Below are positions 20,486-30,340 of a stretch of DNA of 64,000 nt, in pieces. Below the pieces are notes generated by a model, which was not told the origin of the DNA, did not search any database, and saw nothing but the letters and a program-made list of their open reading frames with translations. Position numbers and translations under genes: made by a program. This DNA is from Leclercia sp. AS011 (lineage in GTDB: Bacteria; Pseudomonadota; Gammaproteobacteria; Enterobacterales; Enterobacteriaceae), in the NCBI RefSeq assembly GCF_037152535.1, contig NZ_JBBCMA010000005.1, forward strand, positions 186,001 to 250,000, written 5' to 3'. Position 1 is the first letter of the stretch; every line of letters begins with the position of its first letter.

Positions 20486-22024
20486 ATGACGAATAACCCT
20501 CCCTCAGCACGTATCCTGCCCGGCGAATATGGTTTCCCCCTCAAACTGAAAGCCCGTTATGACAACTTTATCGGCGGCGACTGGGTTCCCCCGGCCGACG
20601 GCGATTACTACCAGAACCTGACCCCGGTCACCGGCCAGCCGCTGTGCGAGATCGCCAGCTCCGGGAAGCGCGATATCGATCTGGCACTGGATGCCGCCCA
20701 CAAGATCAAAGACAAATGGGCGCATACCTCGGTGCAGGATCGCGCCGCTATCCTGTTTAAAATTGCCGATCGCATGGAGCAGAACCTGGAGCTGCTGGCC
20801 ACGGCAGAGACCTGGGACAACGGCAAACCGATCCGCGAAACCCTGGCCGCCGACGTGCCGCTGGCGATTGACCACTTCCGCTATTTCGCCTCCTGTATTC
20901 GCGCCCAGGAGGGCGGCATCAGCGAGGTGGATAAAGACACCGTCGCCTATCACTTCCATGAGCCGCTGGGCGTGGTCGGGCAGATCATCCCGTGGAACTT
21001 CCCGCTGCTGATGGCCGCCTGGAAAATGGCGCCCGCGCTGGCGGCCGGGAACTGCGTGATACTAAAACCGGCGCGCTTAACGCCGCTGTCGATCCTGCTG
21101 CTGATGGAAGTGGTGGGCGACCTGCTCCCGCCGGGGGTGGTCAACGTGGTCAACGGTGCCGGGGGCGAAATCGGTGAATATCTGGCGACCTCCAGACGCA
21201 TCGCCAAGGTCGCTTTTACCGGCTCCACCGAAGTGGGCCAGCAGATCATGCAGTACGCCACCCAGAACATCATTCCGGTGACGCTGGAGCTGGGCGGCAA
21301 ATCCCCGAATATCTTCTTTGCCGACGTGATGGACGAAGAGGATGCCTTCTTCGATAAGGCCCTGGAAGGGTTTGCCCTCTTTGCCTTCAACCAGGGCGAA
21401 GTCTGCACCTGCCCAAGCCGGGCGCTGGTGCAGGAGTCGATCTACGAGCGCTTTATGGAGCGCGCCATCCGTCGCGTGGAGTCCATCCGCAGCGGCAACC
21501 CGCTGGACAGCGTTACCCAGATGGGGGCCCAGGTATCGCACGGGCAGCTGGAGACCATCCTCAACTATATCGATATCGGCAAAAAAGAGGGGGCGGAGCT
21601 CTTAACCGGCGGACGGCGCAAGCAGCTGGACGGCGAGCTGAAAGAGGGGTACTACCTCGAGCCGACCATTCTGTCCGGCAAGAACAACATGCGCGTCTTC
21701 CAGGAGGAGATCTTTGGCCCGGTGCTGGCGGTGACCACCTTCAAAACCATGGAGGAGGCGCTGGAGCTGGCTAACGATTCGCAGTATGGCCTGGGGGCGG
21801 GAGTCTGGAGCCGCAACGGCAATCTGGCCTATCAGATGGGGCGCGGGATCCAGGCCGGACGCGTGTGGACCAACTGCTATCACGCCTATCCGGCCCATGC
21901 TGCGTTTGGCGGCTACAAGCAGTCGGGCATTGGCCGTGAAACTCACAAAATGATGCTGGAACATTACCAGCAGACGAAATGCCTGCTGGTCAGCTACTCC
22001 GATAAACCGTTGGGCCTGTTCTGA
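20486..22024 (+). CDS. aldB: Aldehyde dehydrogenase B
   Basis: An NADP-dependent aldehyde dehydrogenase, active on acetaldehyde and chloroacetaldehyde, induced in stationary phase in E. coli. I start at ATG 20486 ([18 protein letters not shown]) after AAGGAGA, giving 512 residues as in E. coli. The catalytic Cys is in [12 protein letters not shown], the general-base Glu in LELGGKSPN and the cofactor motif in FTGSTEVGQ. Its last 31 bases overlap the end of yiaU on the opposite strand. Confidence 0.97.
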   Translation: MTNNPPSARILPGEYGFPLKLKARYDNFIGGDWVPPADGDYYQNLTPVTGQPLCEIASSGKRDIDLALDAAHKIKDKWAHTSVQDRAAILFKIADRMEQNLELLATAETWDNGKPIRETLAADVPLAIDHFRYFASCIRAQEGGISEVDKDTVAYHFHEPLGVVGQIIPWNFPLLMAAWKMAPALAAGNCVILKPARLTPLSILLLMEVVGDLLPPGVVNVVNGAGGEIGEYLATSRRIAKVAFTGSTEVGQQIMQYATQNIIPVTLELGGKSPNIFFADVMDEEDAFFDKALEGFALFAFNQGEVCTCPSRALVQESIYERFMERAIRRVESIRSGNPLDSVTQMGAQVSHGQLETILNYIDIGKKEGAELLTGGRRKQLDGELKEGYYLEPTILSGKNNMRVFQEEIFGPVLAVTTFKTMEEALELANDSQYGLGAGVWSRNGNLAYQMGRGIQAGRVWTNCYHAYPAHAAFGGYKQSGIGRETHKMMLEHYQQTKCLLVSYSDKPLGLF

Positions 22025-22983
22025 TTGTCCAGGGCAGGCCGCCCCAGCGCGGCCTGCCCAATCTGTTTGCGCAGGGTATTCAGCACCCCATCCAGTACAA
22101 ACTGCACCCGCCACGGCTGATAGTCACGTTTGCGGAAGATCGCCACCAGATCCAGCCACCACTCCTCCTGATGGGTGAAGCAGGGCACCATTGAGCCCTG
22201 CTCTATCTCCCGGAGCAGACTCTCTTTTGGCGCAAAGACGATCCCCAGATGATTGCGGGCCAGCTCCAGCGCCGTCTGGGTGTTGTCGCAAATATAGTTA
22301 CCCGTGACTTTATAATCGAGCACCTGCTCGCTATTATTCACGCGAAAACGCCAGATGTTAGCATCGTCGATTATCATTGAGTCGATAAGTATACAGGAGT
22401 GGTTAATAAGCTCATCAGGATGACTAATAGGGTGCTGTTTAATATATTCCGGGGTAGCGAAAGCGGTCACTGAATATTTCGTTAAGGTGCTGGCCACCAG
22501 ATTTTCATCTTTCGGTTGGGCGTAGGTAATTAAAATATCGCAGTCATCGGGAAACGTGACCCCTTCGAAAAACTCATTTTTATCCAGGTTGTAGGTTTTC
22601 AGGCTAATACGAATATCGCCAATATTGTCGATCTCATGCACTACGTGACGGGCAAGATAAGTGACGATCCCGGTCGGGCCATAAATAGTGACCCTGCCGC
22701 GTTTTTCGTGCTTGTAATCAGCAATAAAATTAATGAGTTGTTCGTTTTTTTCCAGCGATGACTCGATGAACGGCAGCAGCGATTCGCCAAACTGGGTCAG
22801 CGCCAGATGGCGCGTCGTGCGCTCAAAAACCTTCAGCCCGACGCGGGTTTCGAAATCAGCGAGATATTTACTGACGTTAGCCTGGGCCATCCCCAGCAAT
22901 GCAGCCGCATCGCCAATGCTGTGGGTCGCGGCAATAACAGAAATAATTTTTAATTCTCGTGGTTTGATTTGCAGCTTGTTCAT
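21994..22983 (-). CDS. yiaU: LysR-family regulator YiaU
   Basis: The 329 residues have an N-terminal winged helix-turn-helix (about 5-65, with [20 protein letters not shown]) and a periplasmic-binding-protein-like effector domain (about 95-300). It is divergent from yiaT with a 119 bp AT-rich gap, the classical layout for a LysR gene and its target. Pairing with yiaT next to aldB identifies it as YiaU. Effector unknown. The tail overlaps aldB by 31 bp. Confidence 0.83.
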   Translation of the reverse strand: MNKLQIKPRELKIISVIAATHSIGDAAALLGMAQANVSKYLADFETRVGLKVFERTTRHLALTQFGESLLPFIESSLEKNEQLINFIADYKHEKRGRVTIYGPTGIVTYLARHVVHEIDNIGDIRISLKTYNLDKNEFFEGVTFPDDCDILITYAQPKDENLVASTLTKYSVTAFATPEYIKQHPISHPDELINHSCILIDSMIIDDANIWRFRVNNSEQVLDYKVTGNYICDNTQTALELARNHLGIVFAPKESLLREIEQGSMVPCFTHQEEWWLDLVAIFRKRDYQPWRVQFVLDGVLNTLRKQIGQAALGRPALDNQNRPNGLSE

Positions 22984-23102
22984 TGCCCGACGCCCATCTA
23001 TATGAATTTATATATAATATTATACAAATAACCGCATTGCATCGCGATTTTTGTAACCATTATTATGCGCCGGGTCGTATGACATTTAATGGATTGCAAA
23101 CA

Positions 23103-23843
23103 ATGAAGTTTAAAAAGAATTTACTTATCGCGGCCGCGTTATTTACGGCGACTTCCGCAATGGCCGATGACTTTTCAGTTGGCGCTGGCGCAGTTTTTAA
23201 TGAATCACCCTATAAAGGCTATAACGAAAACGTCTCCGCGGTCCCGTTAATAAGCTACGAAGGCGAGCACTTCTACGTGCGTCAGACCACCGGTGGCTGG
23301 ATCCTGTGGAAAGATGGCAAAAACGAACTCAGCCTCACCGCCTCCTGGATGCCGCTGCATTTCGACCCGGATGATAATGACGACCACGCCATGAAGCAGC
23401 TGGATGAGCGTAAAGCCTCCGCGATGCTGGGCGGAGCATATTATCGCCACGAAAGCTGGGGGAGCCTGAAGTTTGCCCTGGCAGCCGACGCGATGGATGA
23501 GAGCGGCGGGGTCGTGGGCGAGATGTCGTACTTCCATCCGATCCGCATGGAACGCCTGACCCTTACCCCGTCAGTGGGGGTGTTCTACTACGACGACAGC
23601 TTCAACGATTACTACTACGGCGTCTCGGAGAAAGAGTCCCGCCGCAGCGGTTTGCAGCAGTATAGCGCTGACGAAAGCGTCACCCCGTACGTGGGCGTGG
23701 CGGCGAAATATCAACTGACGCAGAACCTGTATCTCAACGCCAGCGCGGTCTACACCGTGCTGCCTGACGAGGTGAAAAACAGCCCGATGATCGACCGGGA
23801 CGACAGCTTCGCGCTGATGACCGGCCTCTCCTGGAAGTTCTAG
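23103..23843 (+). CDS. yiaT: MipA/OmpV-family outer-membrane protein YiaT
   Basis: A 246-residue beta-barrel precursor with signal peptide MKFKKNLLIAAALFTATSA and cleavage around AMA-DD. The mature part opens FSVGAGAVFNESPYKGY, close to E. coli YiaT, and ends in WKF, the outer-membrane insertion signal. MipA/OmpV proteins are linked to scaffolding of murein enzymes or small-molecule entry; YiaT itself is uncharacterised. I start at ATG 23103; upstream in-frame codons read through the promoter region. Confidence 0.9.
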   Translation: MKFKKNLLIAAALFTATSAMADDFSVGAGAVFNESPYKGYNENVSAVPLISYEGEHFYVRQTTGGWILWKDGKNELSLTASWMPLHFDPDDNDDHAMKQLDERKASAMLGGAYYRHESWGSLKFALAADAMDESGGVVGEMSYFHPIRMERLTLTPSVGVFYYDDSFNDYYYGVSEKESRRSGLQQYSADESVTPYVGVAAKYQLTQNLYLNASAVYTVLPDEVKNSPMIDRDDSFALMTGLSWKF

Positions 23844-23854
23844 GTTTCCAGAGC

Positions 23855-23878
23855 GCTGCCCTCAGGGACGAGGGCAGC
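23855..23878. terminator. Hairpin between yiaT and the GH127 gene
   Basis: The stem GCTGCCCTC / GAGGGCAGC has a six-base loop. It is followed by a mixed C/T stretch rather than a clean T run, so it is a plausible but not ideal terminator for the convergent pair. Confidence 0.5.
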
Positions 23879-23894
23879 CTCAATCGCTTTCTTC

Positions 23895-25850
23895 TTACGC
23901 CTCATCCACCCAGATCCGCATCTCCCCCTCGCCGCGGTTCGCCCAGCTAAACCACGGAATAAAGGTCAGGGTCTGCGCCTGCTGCGTGGTCGGGGCGCGA
24001 TCGTACTGCCACAGCGGCTGCTGTTCTGCATTTGCGGTGTGACGGGCATACCCCTGGGTCTGGATCAGCATCTTGTGGGCAAAAATCCCTTTGCCTTCAA
24101 TGAGCGTAAATTCGCTGTCGGCAGGCAGAGTGAGGTTATGCAACCCGGCGCCGTTATCCGCCTCTTCGAGACAGTAGACCAGCGGCCCGCGCTGAATCGC
24201 CACTTTCCCTGCCTGCTGGCGCACCTGCGGATTACCGTAAACCCGACGGACCGGCATCGGCAGGGTTAACTGCAGTCTGTCGCCCTCCTGCCAGCGGCGG
24301 GTCAGGTAGAGATAACCCTGGCGCACCTCGCCGGTGACCGCTTCGCCGTTCAGCGTCAGCTGTGGGTTGGCGCACCAGTCCGGCAGACGCAGGGCCAGGG
24401 TATGGTCGATCGCTACCGGAGAGGTGATCTCGATGTTGACCTGCTCCTGCCACGGGTAGTTGCCGCTGATCCGCACCTGCAACTCCTGTTCGCCCACCGG
24501 GAAGGCCATGCTGTTGCCGATATAGAGGTTAATAAAGAGCGCATCTTCGCGGACGGTATAGATATAGTGGCCGATTGAGGTCAGTACCCGGGCGATGTTC
24601 GGCGGGCAGCAGGCGCAGCCAAACCAGCGCTGGCGAACCGGCTTCACGTGATCGTAGATATGGTTAAACTTCAGCGTTTTCGGATGCACCTCCAGCGGGT
24701 TGACGTAGAAGAAGTGCTTCCCGTCCAGCGCCATACCGCCGAGCACGGTGTTGTACAGCGCCCGCTCCATTACGTCGGCGTACTGGCTGTTGGCCTCCAT
24801 CTCCAGCATCCGTCGGGCGAACATCATCAGGCCGATTGAGGCGCAGCTCTCGGCATAGACGGTATCGTTCGGCAGATCGTAATCGCTGCTGAAGGCTTCG
24901 CCGCTGCTCTGGGAGCCAATCCCGCCGGTGATATACAGCTGGCGCTGGGCCATGTTGTTCCACAGCCGCAGGCAGTCCTGACGCTTGCTTTCATCCTGGC
25001 TCAGGCGGGCCAGGTGGGCGACGCCGGTCATCAGATAGACGAAGCGCACCGCATGGCCGATGGCCGTCTGCTGTTCGGCCAGCGGTTGGTGCGCCTGGCT
25101 GTAGGCTTTGTCCTGCACCATCCACGCCGGGCCGTAGGTGTTCCAGTACGACGTTTTGCCGCGCTTTTCATATTCGATATCGTAGAAGTGCGGCTGGGTC
25201 CCGCGCTGCTCGACGAAATATTTCACCAGCGCCAGATAGCGCGGCTCCTGGGTGACATCAAACAGGCGCATCAGGGCCAGTTCGATCTCCGGGTGGCCGG
25301 GATAGCCGTGCAGCTGCTGCTCGCCTGGACCAAAGACGCGGTCGATATGGTCGGCCAGCTTGCAGACTACCTCCAGCAGACGGCGCTTGCCGGTGCCCTG
25401 GAAGTAAGCCACACCCGCTTCAATCATGTGCCCGGCGCAGTAGAGCTCATGGCACTCCGCCAGGTTTGTCCAGCGCTCGTTGGGGGCTTTTACCGTGAAG
25501 TACGTATTCAGATAACCATCCTCGCACTGCGCGGCGGCCACCAGGTCGATCACCTCGTCGGCGGTCTTTTCCAGCTCCGGGTCGGGTTTCTGGCACAGCG
25601 ACCAGGCGACCGCCTCCAGCCATTTCGCCACGTCGCTGTCCTGAAAGACCATCCCGTAAAATTCGCCGCTCTGCTGGCCTGCGGCAATGCGGAAGTTGGC
25701 GATCGCATGGCTCGGTTCGGCCTCGGTGATGCGATCGTTCAGGGCATCCCACTGGTAGGGGATAACCACATCCCGCACCAGCTGTTGATACTGGCCCAGA
25801 AACGGGTCGCTGATTTTCAGTTTGTGCAGGTCGGGTTCCATTATAGACAT
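23895..25850 (-). CDS. GH127 family glycoside hydrolase, probable beta-L-arabinofuranosidase
   Basis: The 651 residues match the GH127 (DUF1680) family of HypBA1, which removes terminal beta-L-arabinofuranose. The known catalytic set is present: Glu318 (acid/base) in SSGEAF, zinc ligands Glu334 and Cys336 in AESCAS, and Cys414 (nucleophile) and Cys415 in GCACCPPN. There is no signal peptide, so it acts in the cytosol on imported oligosaccharides. I start at ATG 25850; another ATG lies directly upstream at 25853, and AGGAG overlaps the stop of the preceding transporter gene. Substrate is by family inference. Confidence 0.88.
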   Translation of the reverse strand: MSIMEPDLHKLKISDPFLGQYQQLVRDVVIPYQWDALNDRITEAEPSHAIANFRIAAGQQSGEFYGMVFQDSDVAKWLEAVAWSLCQKPDPELEKTADEVIDLVAAAQCEDGYLNTYFTVKAPNERWTNLAECHELYCAGHMIEAGVAYFQGTGKRRLLEVVCKLADHIDRVFGPGEQQLHGYPGHPEIELALMRLFDVTQEPRYLALVKYFVEQRGTQPHFYDIEYEKRGKTSYWNTYGPAWMVQDKAYSQAHQPLAEQQTAIGHAVRFVYLMTGVAHLARLSQDESKRQDCLRLWNNMAQRQLYITGGIGSQSSGEAFSSDYDLPNDTVYAESCASIGLMMFARRMLEMEANSQYADVMERALYNTVLGGMALDGKHFFYVNPLEVHPKTLKFNHIYDHVKPVRQRWFGCACCPPNIARVLTSIGHYIYTVREDALFINLYIGNSMAFPVGEQELQVRISGNYPWQEQVNIEITSPVAIDHTLALRLPDWCANPQLTLNGEAVTGEVRQGYLYLTRRWQEGDRLQLTLPMPVRRVYGNPQVRQQAGKVAIQRGPLVYCLEEADNGAGLHNLTLPADSEFTLIEGKGIFAHKMLIQTQGYARHTANAEQQPLWQYDRAPTTQQAQTLTFIPWFSWANRGEGEMRIWVDEA

Positions 25851-25860
25851 CATGTTCTCC

Positions 25861-27261
25861 TCAGGCGTGAGCGTGACGCTGGCGCAGGTCGGTGGCAATA
25901 CGCCCCATCATCGGGTTATTGAGTCGGCACTTGCGGATCGCCAGCGCCAGCAGCAGGTGGAAAAGGGCAGGCAGCAGGGTCTCCATGGTGGTGATGCCCT
26001 GCAGCGAGGCGGCCGTCTGGTTTCCCGCCCCCGGTTGATAGGCGACAAAGATAAATACCAGGCTGATGATCCCGGCGCTGGAGGCCCAGGCCAGCTTGAT
26101 GAAAAACAGGTTAAAGGCGAAGTTCATCCCGGACGAACGCACCCCGGTTTTCCACTCGCCGTAGTCGTCGGCAAAAGCCATCAAGGCGAAGTGCAGCGGC
26201 AGGGTAAAGCCGAGGATCACCCCGTTCGCCAGAATCACCACCAGCCACAGGGTCTGGTGCGCCGGGCCGCCGGGCAGGAACCACATTCCCGCCGCCAGTA
26301 CCGCCAGCACCAGGTTGGTGTAGTAGTAGAGTCTGACGGTATCGCTGCGGCGCGACAGCAGGTTGACGATCACCGCCCCGAGAATGGCGGCAAAGGTCAC
26401 CATGGTGAAGAACAGCGAGGTGTAGGCGGTGCTGCCCTCCAGCACGTAGGTGATGAAATACATGTAGCCGCCGCCACGGATGTTGAAGACGTTAATCAAC
26501 AGGAAGGACATTACCAGCATCAGCAGCAGCTGGTCGTTCTGACGCAGGCCGGCGAGGTGCTCCTTAAGGGTGAATTTGCCCATCATCGCCAACGGCACAC
26601 GCTCGCGTACCCAGAAGAAGCAGCACAGGAACATCACCACCGCAATGGCGCACAGCACCCCCACGCCAAGCTGATACCCCCGGGCCGTGTCGCCCTGGCC
26701 GAGCGCAGAGACCAGCCACGGCAGGCCGACCGAGACCAGGAAACCGGCCACGCCGCACAGGACAAAACGCCAGGACTGGCAGGAGAGGACTTCGCTGTGA
26801 CGGGTAGTCATGGTGTTGATCAGCGCGCAATACGGCACGTTGATGGCGGTATAGCCCACCGAGAGCAGCAGATAGGTGCCGAACGCCCAGGCGATTTTGA
26901 CCCCCATCCCGGCATCCGGCACGGTGAAGGTCAGTACCCCGATCACGCCAATCGGCAGGGCGACCCACAGCTGCCATGGGCGAAAACGTCCCCAGCGGCT
27001 TTGGGTGCGGTCGGCAATGATCCCCATCACCGGGTCGGATATGGCGTCGAAAATGCGCAGGGCAATAAACAGCGTGCCGACCAGCGCCGGGGTTAAGCCA
27101 AAGACATCGGTATAGAAGAAGGTAAGAAAATTCATGATCAGACAGGTGATCACCGTCCCGCCCGCGTCGCCCAGGCCGTAGCCGATTTTTTCTCGCACCG
27201 AGAGGCGATCGTTGACGGCCTGTCGGGCAATCTCTGTCTGTGTAATCGGAGTGGAAGTCAT
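25861..27261 (-). CDS. GPH-family sugar/cation symporter
   Basis: A 466-residue inner-membrane transporter with about 12 membrane segments, of the MelB/YicJ/XynB-type glycoside-pentoside-hexuronide family. The motif [28 protein letters not shown] near residues 65-95 is diagnostic. I start at ATG 27261 after GAGGAGT. It is 10 bp upstream of the GH127 gene, so both form one operon: import, then cytosolic hydrolysis. It probably carries an arabinofuranose-containing oligosaccharide. Confidence 0.88.
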   Translation of the reverse strand: MTSTPITQTEIARQAVNDRLSVREKIGYGLGDAGGTVITCLIMNFLTFFYTDVFGLTPALVGTLFIALRIFDAISDPVMGIIADRTQSRWGRFRPWQLWVALPIGVIGVLTFTVPDAGMGVKIAWAFGTYLLLSVGYTAINVPYCALINTMTTRHSEVLSCQSWRFVLCGVAGFLVSVGLPWLVSALGQGDTARGYQLGVGVLCAIAVVMFLCCFFWVRERVPLAMMGKFTLKEHLAGLRQNDQLLLMLVMSFLLINVFNIRGGGYMYFITYVLEGSTAYTSLFFTMVTFAAILGAVIVNLLSRRSDTVRLYYYTNLVLAVLAAGMWFLPGGPAHQTLWLVVILANGVILGFTLPLHFALMAFADDYGEWKTGVRSSGMNFAFNLFFIKLAWASSAGIISLVFIFVAYQPGAGNQTAASLQGITTMETLLPALFHLLLALAIRKCRLNNPMMGRIATDLRQRHAHA

Positions 27262-27487
27262 GAGGTAACTCCTCGGGTTATCGAATTTTTTATGTTGTTC
27301 TTTCAGGTACCCGATTAATTTTGCACCGAATCCCGGCCTCAACAAGGGAAGGGAAAAGTATAAAAAGGTGAGGATTCCGACCTCGTGTTCAAAATGTGAT
27401 TTCGATCGGGACGAAAGGAGAATACCTGTTAATAATCAGTGATAAAGCTTCATAAATTGTCTGTTAATAGCGGGAAAGTGAATAGCG
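27262..27487. promoter_or_regulatory. Divergent promoter region of the GH127 cassette
   Basis: A 226 bp gap between the divergent transporter and AraC-type genes. It holds a half-conserved CRP-like site (TGTGATTTCGATCGGG, 27395-27410) and a short inverted repeat GAGG..CCTC near 27370. The AraC-family product probably binds here; no operator is certain. Confidence 0.45.
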
Positions 27488-28306
27488 ATGCTCGAATTAT
27501 CCATAGCACTTCCGATCAGGGTTCAGAATGGTGGGTATTTCATCTCCCGGGGCGTGGGACGACATCCGGCGCGCAGGCTCGATTCCTGGGAGGTGATTTT
27601 TGTCGAAAAGGGGACATTAACGATCCAGGAGGAGGGAACCGGTTTCGAGGTACATGCCGGAGAGAGCCTGCTGCTCTGGCCGCATCGTCGGCATAAGGGC
27701 ATCGAGGATTTTCCCGCCGATTTACGCTTTTACTGGCTGCATTTTGAGGTCGACGAGCAGAGTTCGCCTTCCGCCTGGAGCACGTTACTGTCGGTGCAGC
27801 AGCACGGAAAAAGCGGCGATCCGCAGGCGATGGTTGCCCTGTTCCGCCAGTTTCTGACCGAGCAGGAGAAGCTTCAGCGCAGCCCGGCGCTGGAATTTAT
27901 TCTGCTGCTGATCCTGCAACAGCTCTCCCGGGCGGCCAGTCAGGAACTGCCGTCGGATGAGGCGGGAGTGAATCTGGCGTGGAAGGCGCGGCAGCTGATC
28001 GGCACCCAGTTTCACCTGCCGCTCTCCACCTCTACGCTTGCCAAAGAGCTGCACTGCAATGCGGACTATCTGGGGCGGGTGTTCCGGCGGGTCTTCAATC
28101 TCACCCTGACCGAGGCGATCCACCGCCAGCGCGTGCGGGCGGCGGAAAAGCTGCTGCTCAACGATGCTGTCTCGCTGAAAGAGGTGGCGGTGCGGTGCGG
28201 GTTTAACGACGCGGGCTACTTCCGGCAGATCTTTCGCAAGCATACGGGGTTAACGCCCGGCGTATGGAAACGCCGGTATTGCAAAGAGCATATCAACTCC
28301 GCCTGA
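27488..28306 (+). CDS. AraC-family transcriptional regulator of the GH127 cassette
   Basis: The 272 residues comprise an N-terminal cupin-type sugar-binding domain (about 15-100; HAGESLLLWP) and a C-terminal double helix-turn-helix (about 170-265) ending in the family signature AVRCGFNDAGYFRQIFRKHTG. It is divergent from the symporter/GH127 operon, so it is the likely pathway-specific activator. The ligand is unknown and is presumably the imported sugar. Confidence 0.87.
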   Translation: MLELSIALPIRVQNGGYFISRGVGRHPARRLDSWEVIFVEKGTLTIQEEGTGFEVHAGESLLLWPHRRHKGIEDFPADLRFYWLHFEVDEQSSPSAWSTLLSVQQHGKSGDPQAMVALFRQFLTEQEKLQRSPALEFILLLILQQLSRAASQELPSDEAGVNLAWKARQLIGTQFHLPLSTSTLAKELHCNADYLGRVFRRVFNLTLTEAIHRQRVRAAEKLLLNDAVSLKEVAVRCGFNDAGYFRQIFRKHTGLTPGVWKRRYCKEHINSA

Positions 28307-28433
28307 GTCCTGGGGCAGATGGCCAGTTTTAACGGCAGGGTGCACAAATCGGGCCTTTTACCCTGTCTGATCAAGGCGCTCGCCCCGAACACTCTGGCAA
28401 CCTGATTTTTTTTCAGCAAGGATGGAGCAGGCG

Positions 28434-28904
28434 ATGAACCCCTTTATTGTTGCCGACCCGGCGAAATGTATTGGCTGTCGCACCTGCGAAGTGGCCTGCG
28501 TGGTGTCGCATCAGGAAGATCAGAATTGTGCGGCGGTGACGGCAAGCACCTTTACCTCCCGCATTCGGGTGGTAAAAGGCGGGACCTTTACCACGGCGGT
28601 CACCTGTCATCAGTGTGAAGACGCGCCCTGCGCCAACGTCTGTCCGACGCAGGCTATCCAGCAGCAGTTAGGGGTGTGGCGGGTGGATCAGGCGCGTTGT
28701 ATCGGCTGTAAAAGCTGTATGGTCGCCTGTCCTTTCGGGGCGATGCAGGTGACGGGAAGTGCTGAGCAGGTTCAGGCCCTGAAGTGCGATCGCTGCGCGC
28801 ATCGCGAAGCGGGACCGGCCTGTGTGGCGGCCTGTCCCACTCACGCGTTAAGCTGCGTCGATCCTGCCCGGTTACGCGCCGAACGGCTGCGATATCTGGC
28901 TTAA
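28434..28904 (+). CDS. ysaA: 4Fe-4S ferredoxin-type electron-transfer protein YsaA
   Basis: The 156 residues carry four cysteine clusters (CIGCRTCEVAC, CHQCEDAPCANVC, CIGCKSCMVAC, CDRC..CVAAC), enough for four [4Fe-4S] centres as in HydN/HycB subunits. I choose ATG 28434 (MNPFIVADP), which has GGAG six bases upstream, over the ATG at 28422. Adjacent to avtA as in E. coli. The partner oxidoreductase is unknown. Confidence 0.88.
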   Translation: MNPFIVADPAKCIGCRTCEVACVVSHQEDQNCAAVTASTFTSRIRVVKGGTFTTAVTCHQCEDAPCANVCPTQAIQQQLGVWRVDQARCIGCKSCMVACPFGAMQVTGSAEQVQALKCDRCAHREAGPACVAACPTHALSCVDPARLRAERLRYLA

Positions 28905-28908
28905 ATCG

Positions 28909-30165
28909 TTACTGGCCGTTTTCCCGCCACGCAAGCTCAACCTCTTCGGCCAGGATTTTCACCCCGGCTTCGATTTTTTCCGGGTCCGGCACGTAGTTCA
29001 TGCGCATGCACTGGTGGGTGTGCGGCCAGGGTTTATCCAGCCCCGGGAAGAAGTAATCCCCCGGCACCATCAATACCCCGCGCTTTTTAAGACGCTGATA
29101 CAGCAGCTCGGTGGTGATCGGCAGATCCTTAAACCACAGCCAGAGGAAAATCGCCCCTTCCGGCTTATGGATCAGGCAGCGATTTTCCGGTAAGTAGCGG
29201 CGAATCGTGGCGATCGTCTCTTGTACGCGCTGATAGTAGAAGGGTTTAATCACCTCATTCGACAGGCGCAGCAGATCGTTGCGTTTAATCATCTCGCACA
29301 TCATCGCCGGGCCAATCCCGCCCGGAGACAGGCTGATAATGCCGTTCATATTGGTAATGGCGGTGATGATTTTCTCATTGGCGATGATGATCCCGCAGCG
29401 GCTGCCCGGCAGGCCGAGCTTGGAAAGGCTCATGCACAGGACAATGTTCGGGTTCCACAGCGGACGGGCTTCGCTGAAAATGATGCCCGGGAAGGGCACG
29501 CCATAGGCGTTATCAATCACCAGCGGAATGCCGTGCTGGTTTGCCAGCGCATCCAGCTTCATCAGCTCTTCGTCGGTGATCACGTTCCCGGTCGGGTTGG
29601 TGGGCCGCGAGACGCAGATCATTCCGGTCTCTTCGCCAATATGCAGGTGTTCAAAATCGACGTGATACTTGAACTGGCCTTCCGGCAGCAGCTCGATGTT
29701 CGGGCGTGCGGAGACGAAAAGGTCGTCCTCAAGGCCGGAATCGGCGTAACCGATGTACTCTGGCGTCAGCGGGAAGAGCACCTTTTTGGTGGTGCCGTCG
29801 GCACGTCGGCCCGCGAAGAGGTTAAATAAGTAGAAAAACGCGCTCTGACTGCCGTTAGTCAGTGCAATATTCTGTGGTTCGATCTCCCAGCCGAGGGTGT
29901 CGCGCAGCATCTCTGCCAGAGCTGCGAGCAGCTCGGTTTTCCCCTGCGGGCCGTCATAATTGCACAGCGCATCAGTAGCTTTGCCATTTTCCAGCATGTC
30001 CGCGAGGAGCGTCTGAAAATAGGCGTTCATCTCAGGAATTTGTGCCGGGTTACCCCCGCCGAGCATGATGGTGCCCGGTGTGCGCAGCCCGTCGTTGAGA
30101 TCCTCCATCAGGCGGGTAATGCCTGAATGGCGGGTGAATTTGTCGCCGAAAAGTGAAAAAGTCAT
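28909..30165 (-). CDS. avtA: Valine-pyruvate aminotransferase
   Basis: A PLP class-I aminotransferase of 418 residues that makes alanine and 2-ketoisovalerate from valine and pyruvate (transaminase C). It begins MTFSLFGDKFTRHSGI; the PLP lysine lies in SLSKLGLPGSRCG, with SRPTNPTGN and IDNAYGVPFPG as cofactor and substrate motifs. It is convergent with ysaA with a 4 bp gap. Confidence 0.97.
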   Translation of the reverse strand: MTFSLFGDKFTRHSGITRLMEDLNDGLRTPGTIMLGGGNPAQIPEMNAYFQTLLADMLENGKATDALCNYDGPQGKTELLAALAEMLRDTLGWEIEPQNIALTNGSQSAFFYLFNLFAGRRADGTTKKVLFPLTPEYIGYADSGLEDDLFVSARPNIELLPEGQFKYHVDFEHLHIGEETGMICVSRPTNPTGNVITDEELMKLDALANQHGIPLVIDNAYGVPFPGIIFSEARPLWNPNIVLCMSLSKLGLPGSRCGIIIANEKIITAITNMNGIISLSPGGIGPAMMCEMIKRNDLLRLSNEVIKPFYYQRVQETIATIRRYLPENRCLIHKPEGAIFLWLWFKDLPITTELLYQRLKKRGVLMVPGDYFFPGLDKPWPHTHQCMRMNYVPDPEKIEAGVKILAEEVELAWRENGQ

Positions 30166-30302
30166 AGCAGGTGTTCTGTCGGGCTTGTTCTAAGTGTGGC
30201 TCACCATAACGCTACAACTGCGCGGGTGCAAATCAGGGTGGAAACGAAGAAGGGTGGTTTTGTGTTGCCGGTTTGCCATCAGGCAGTAAATTATGCTGCG
30301 TT

Positions 30303-30325
30303 TCCCTCTCCGTGCGGGAGAGGGA
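30303..30325. repeat. C/T-rich palindrome, copy 4
   Basis: A single hairpin (CCCTCTCC / GGAGAGGG) lies just downstream of malS, between malS and the avtA promoter. It is the same family as the elements at 5094, 11257 and 16147, and may protect the malS mRNA end. Confidence 0.6.
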
Positions 30326-30340
30326 GTCTGCACGTCACCT

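Noticed and set aside
25822..27096. 424-codon plus-strand frame over the GPH symporter
   Set aside because: It is rich in Gln, His and Gly with no recognisable fold, and is antisense to a clear transporter.
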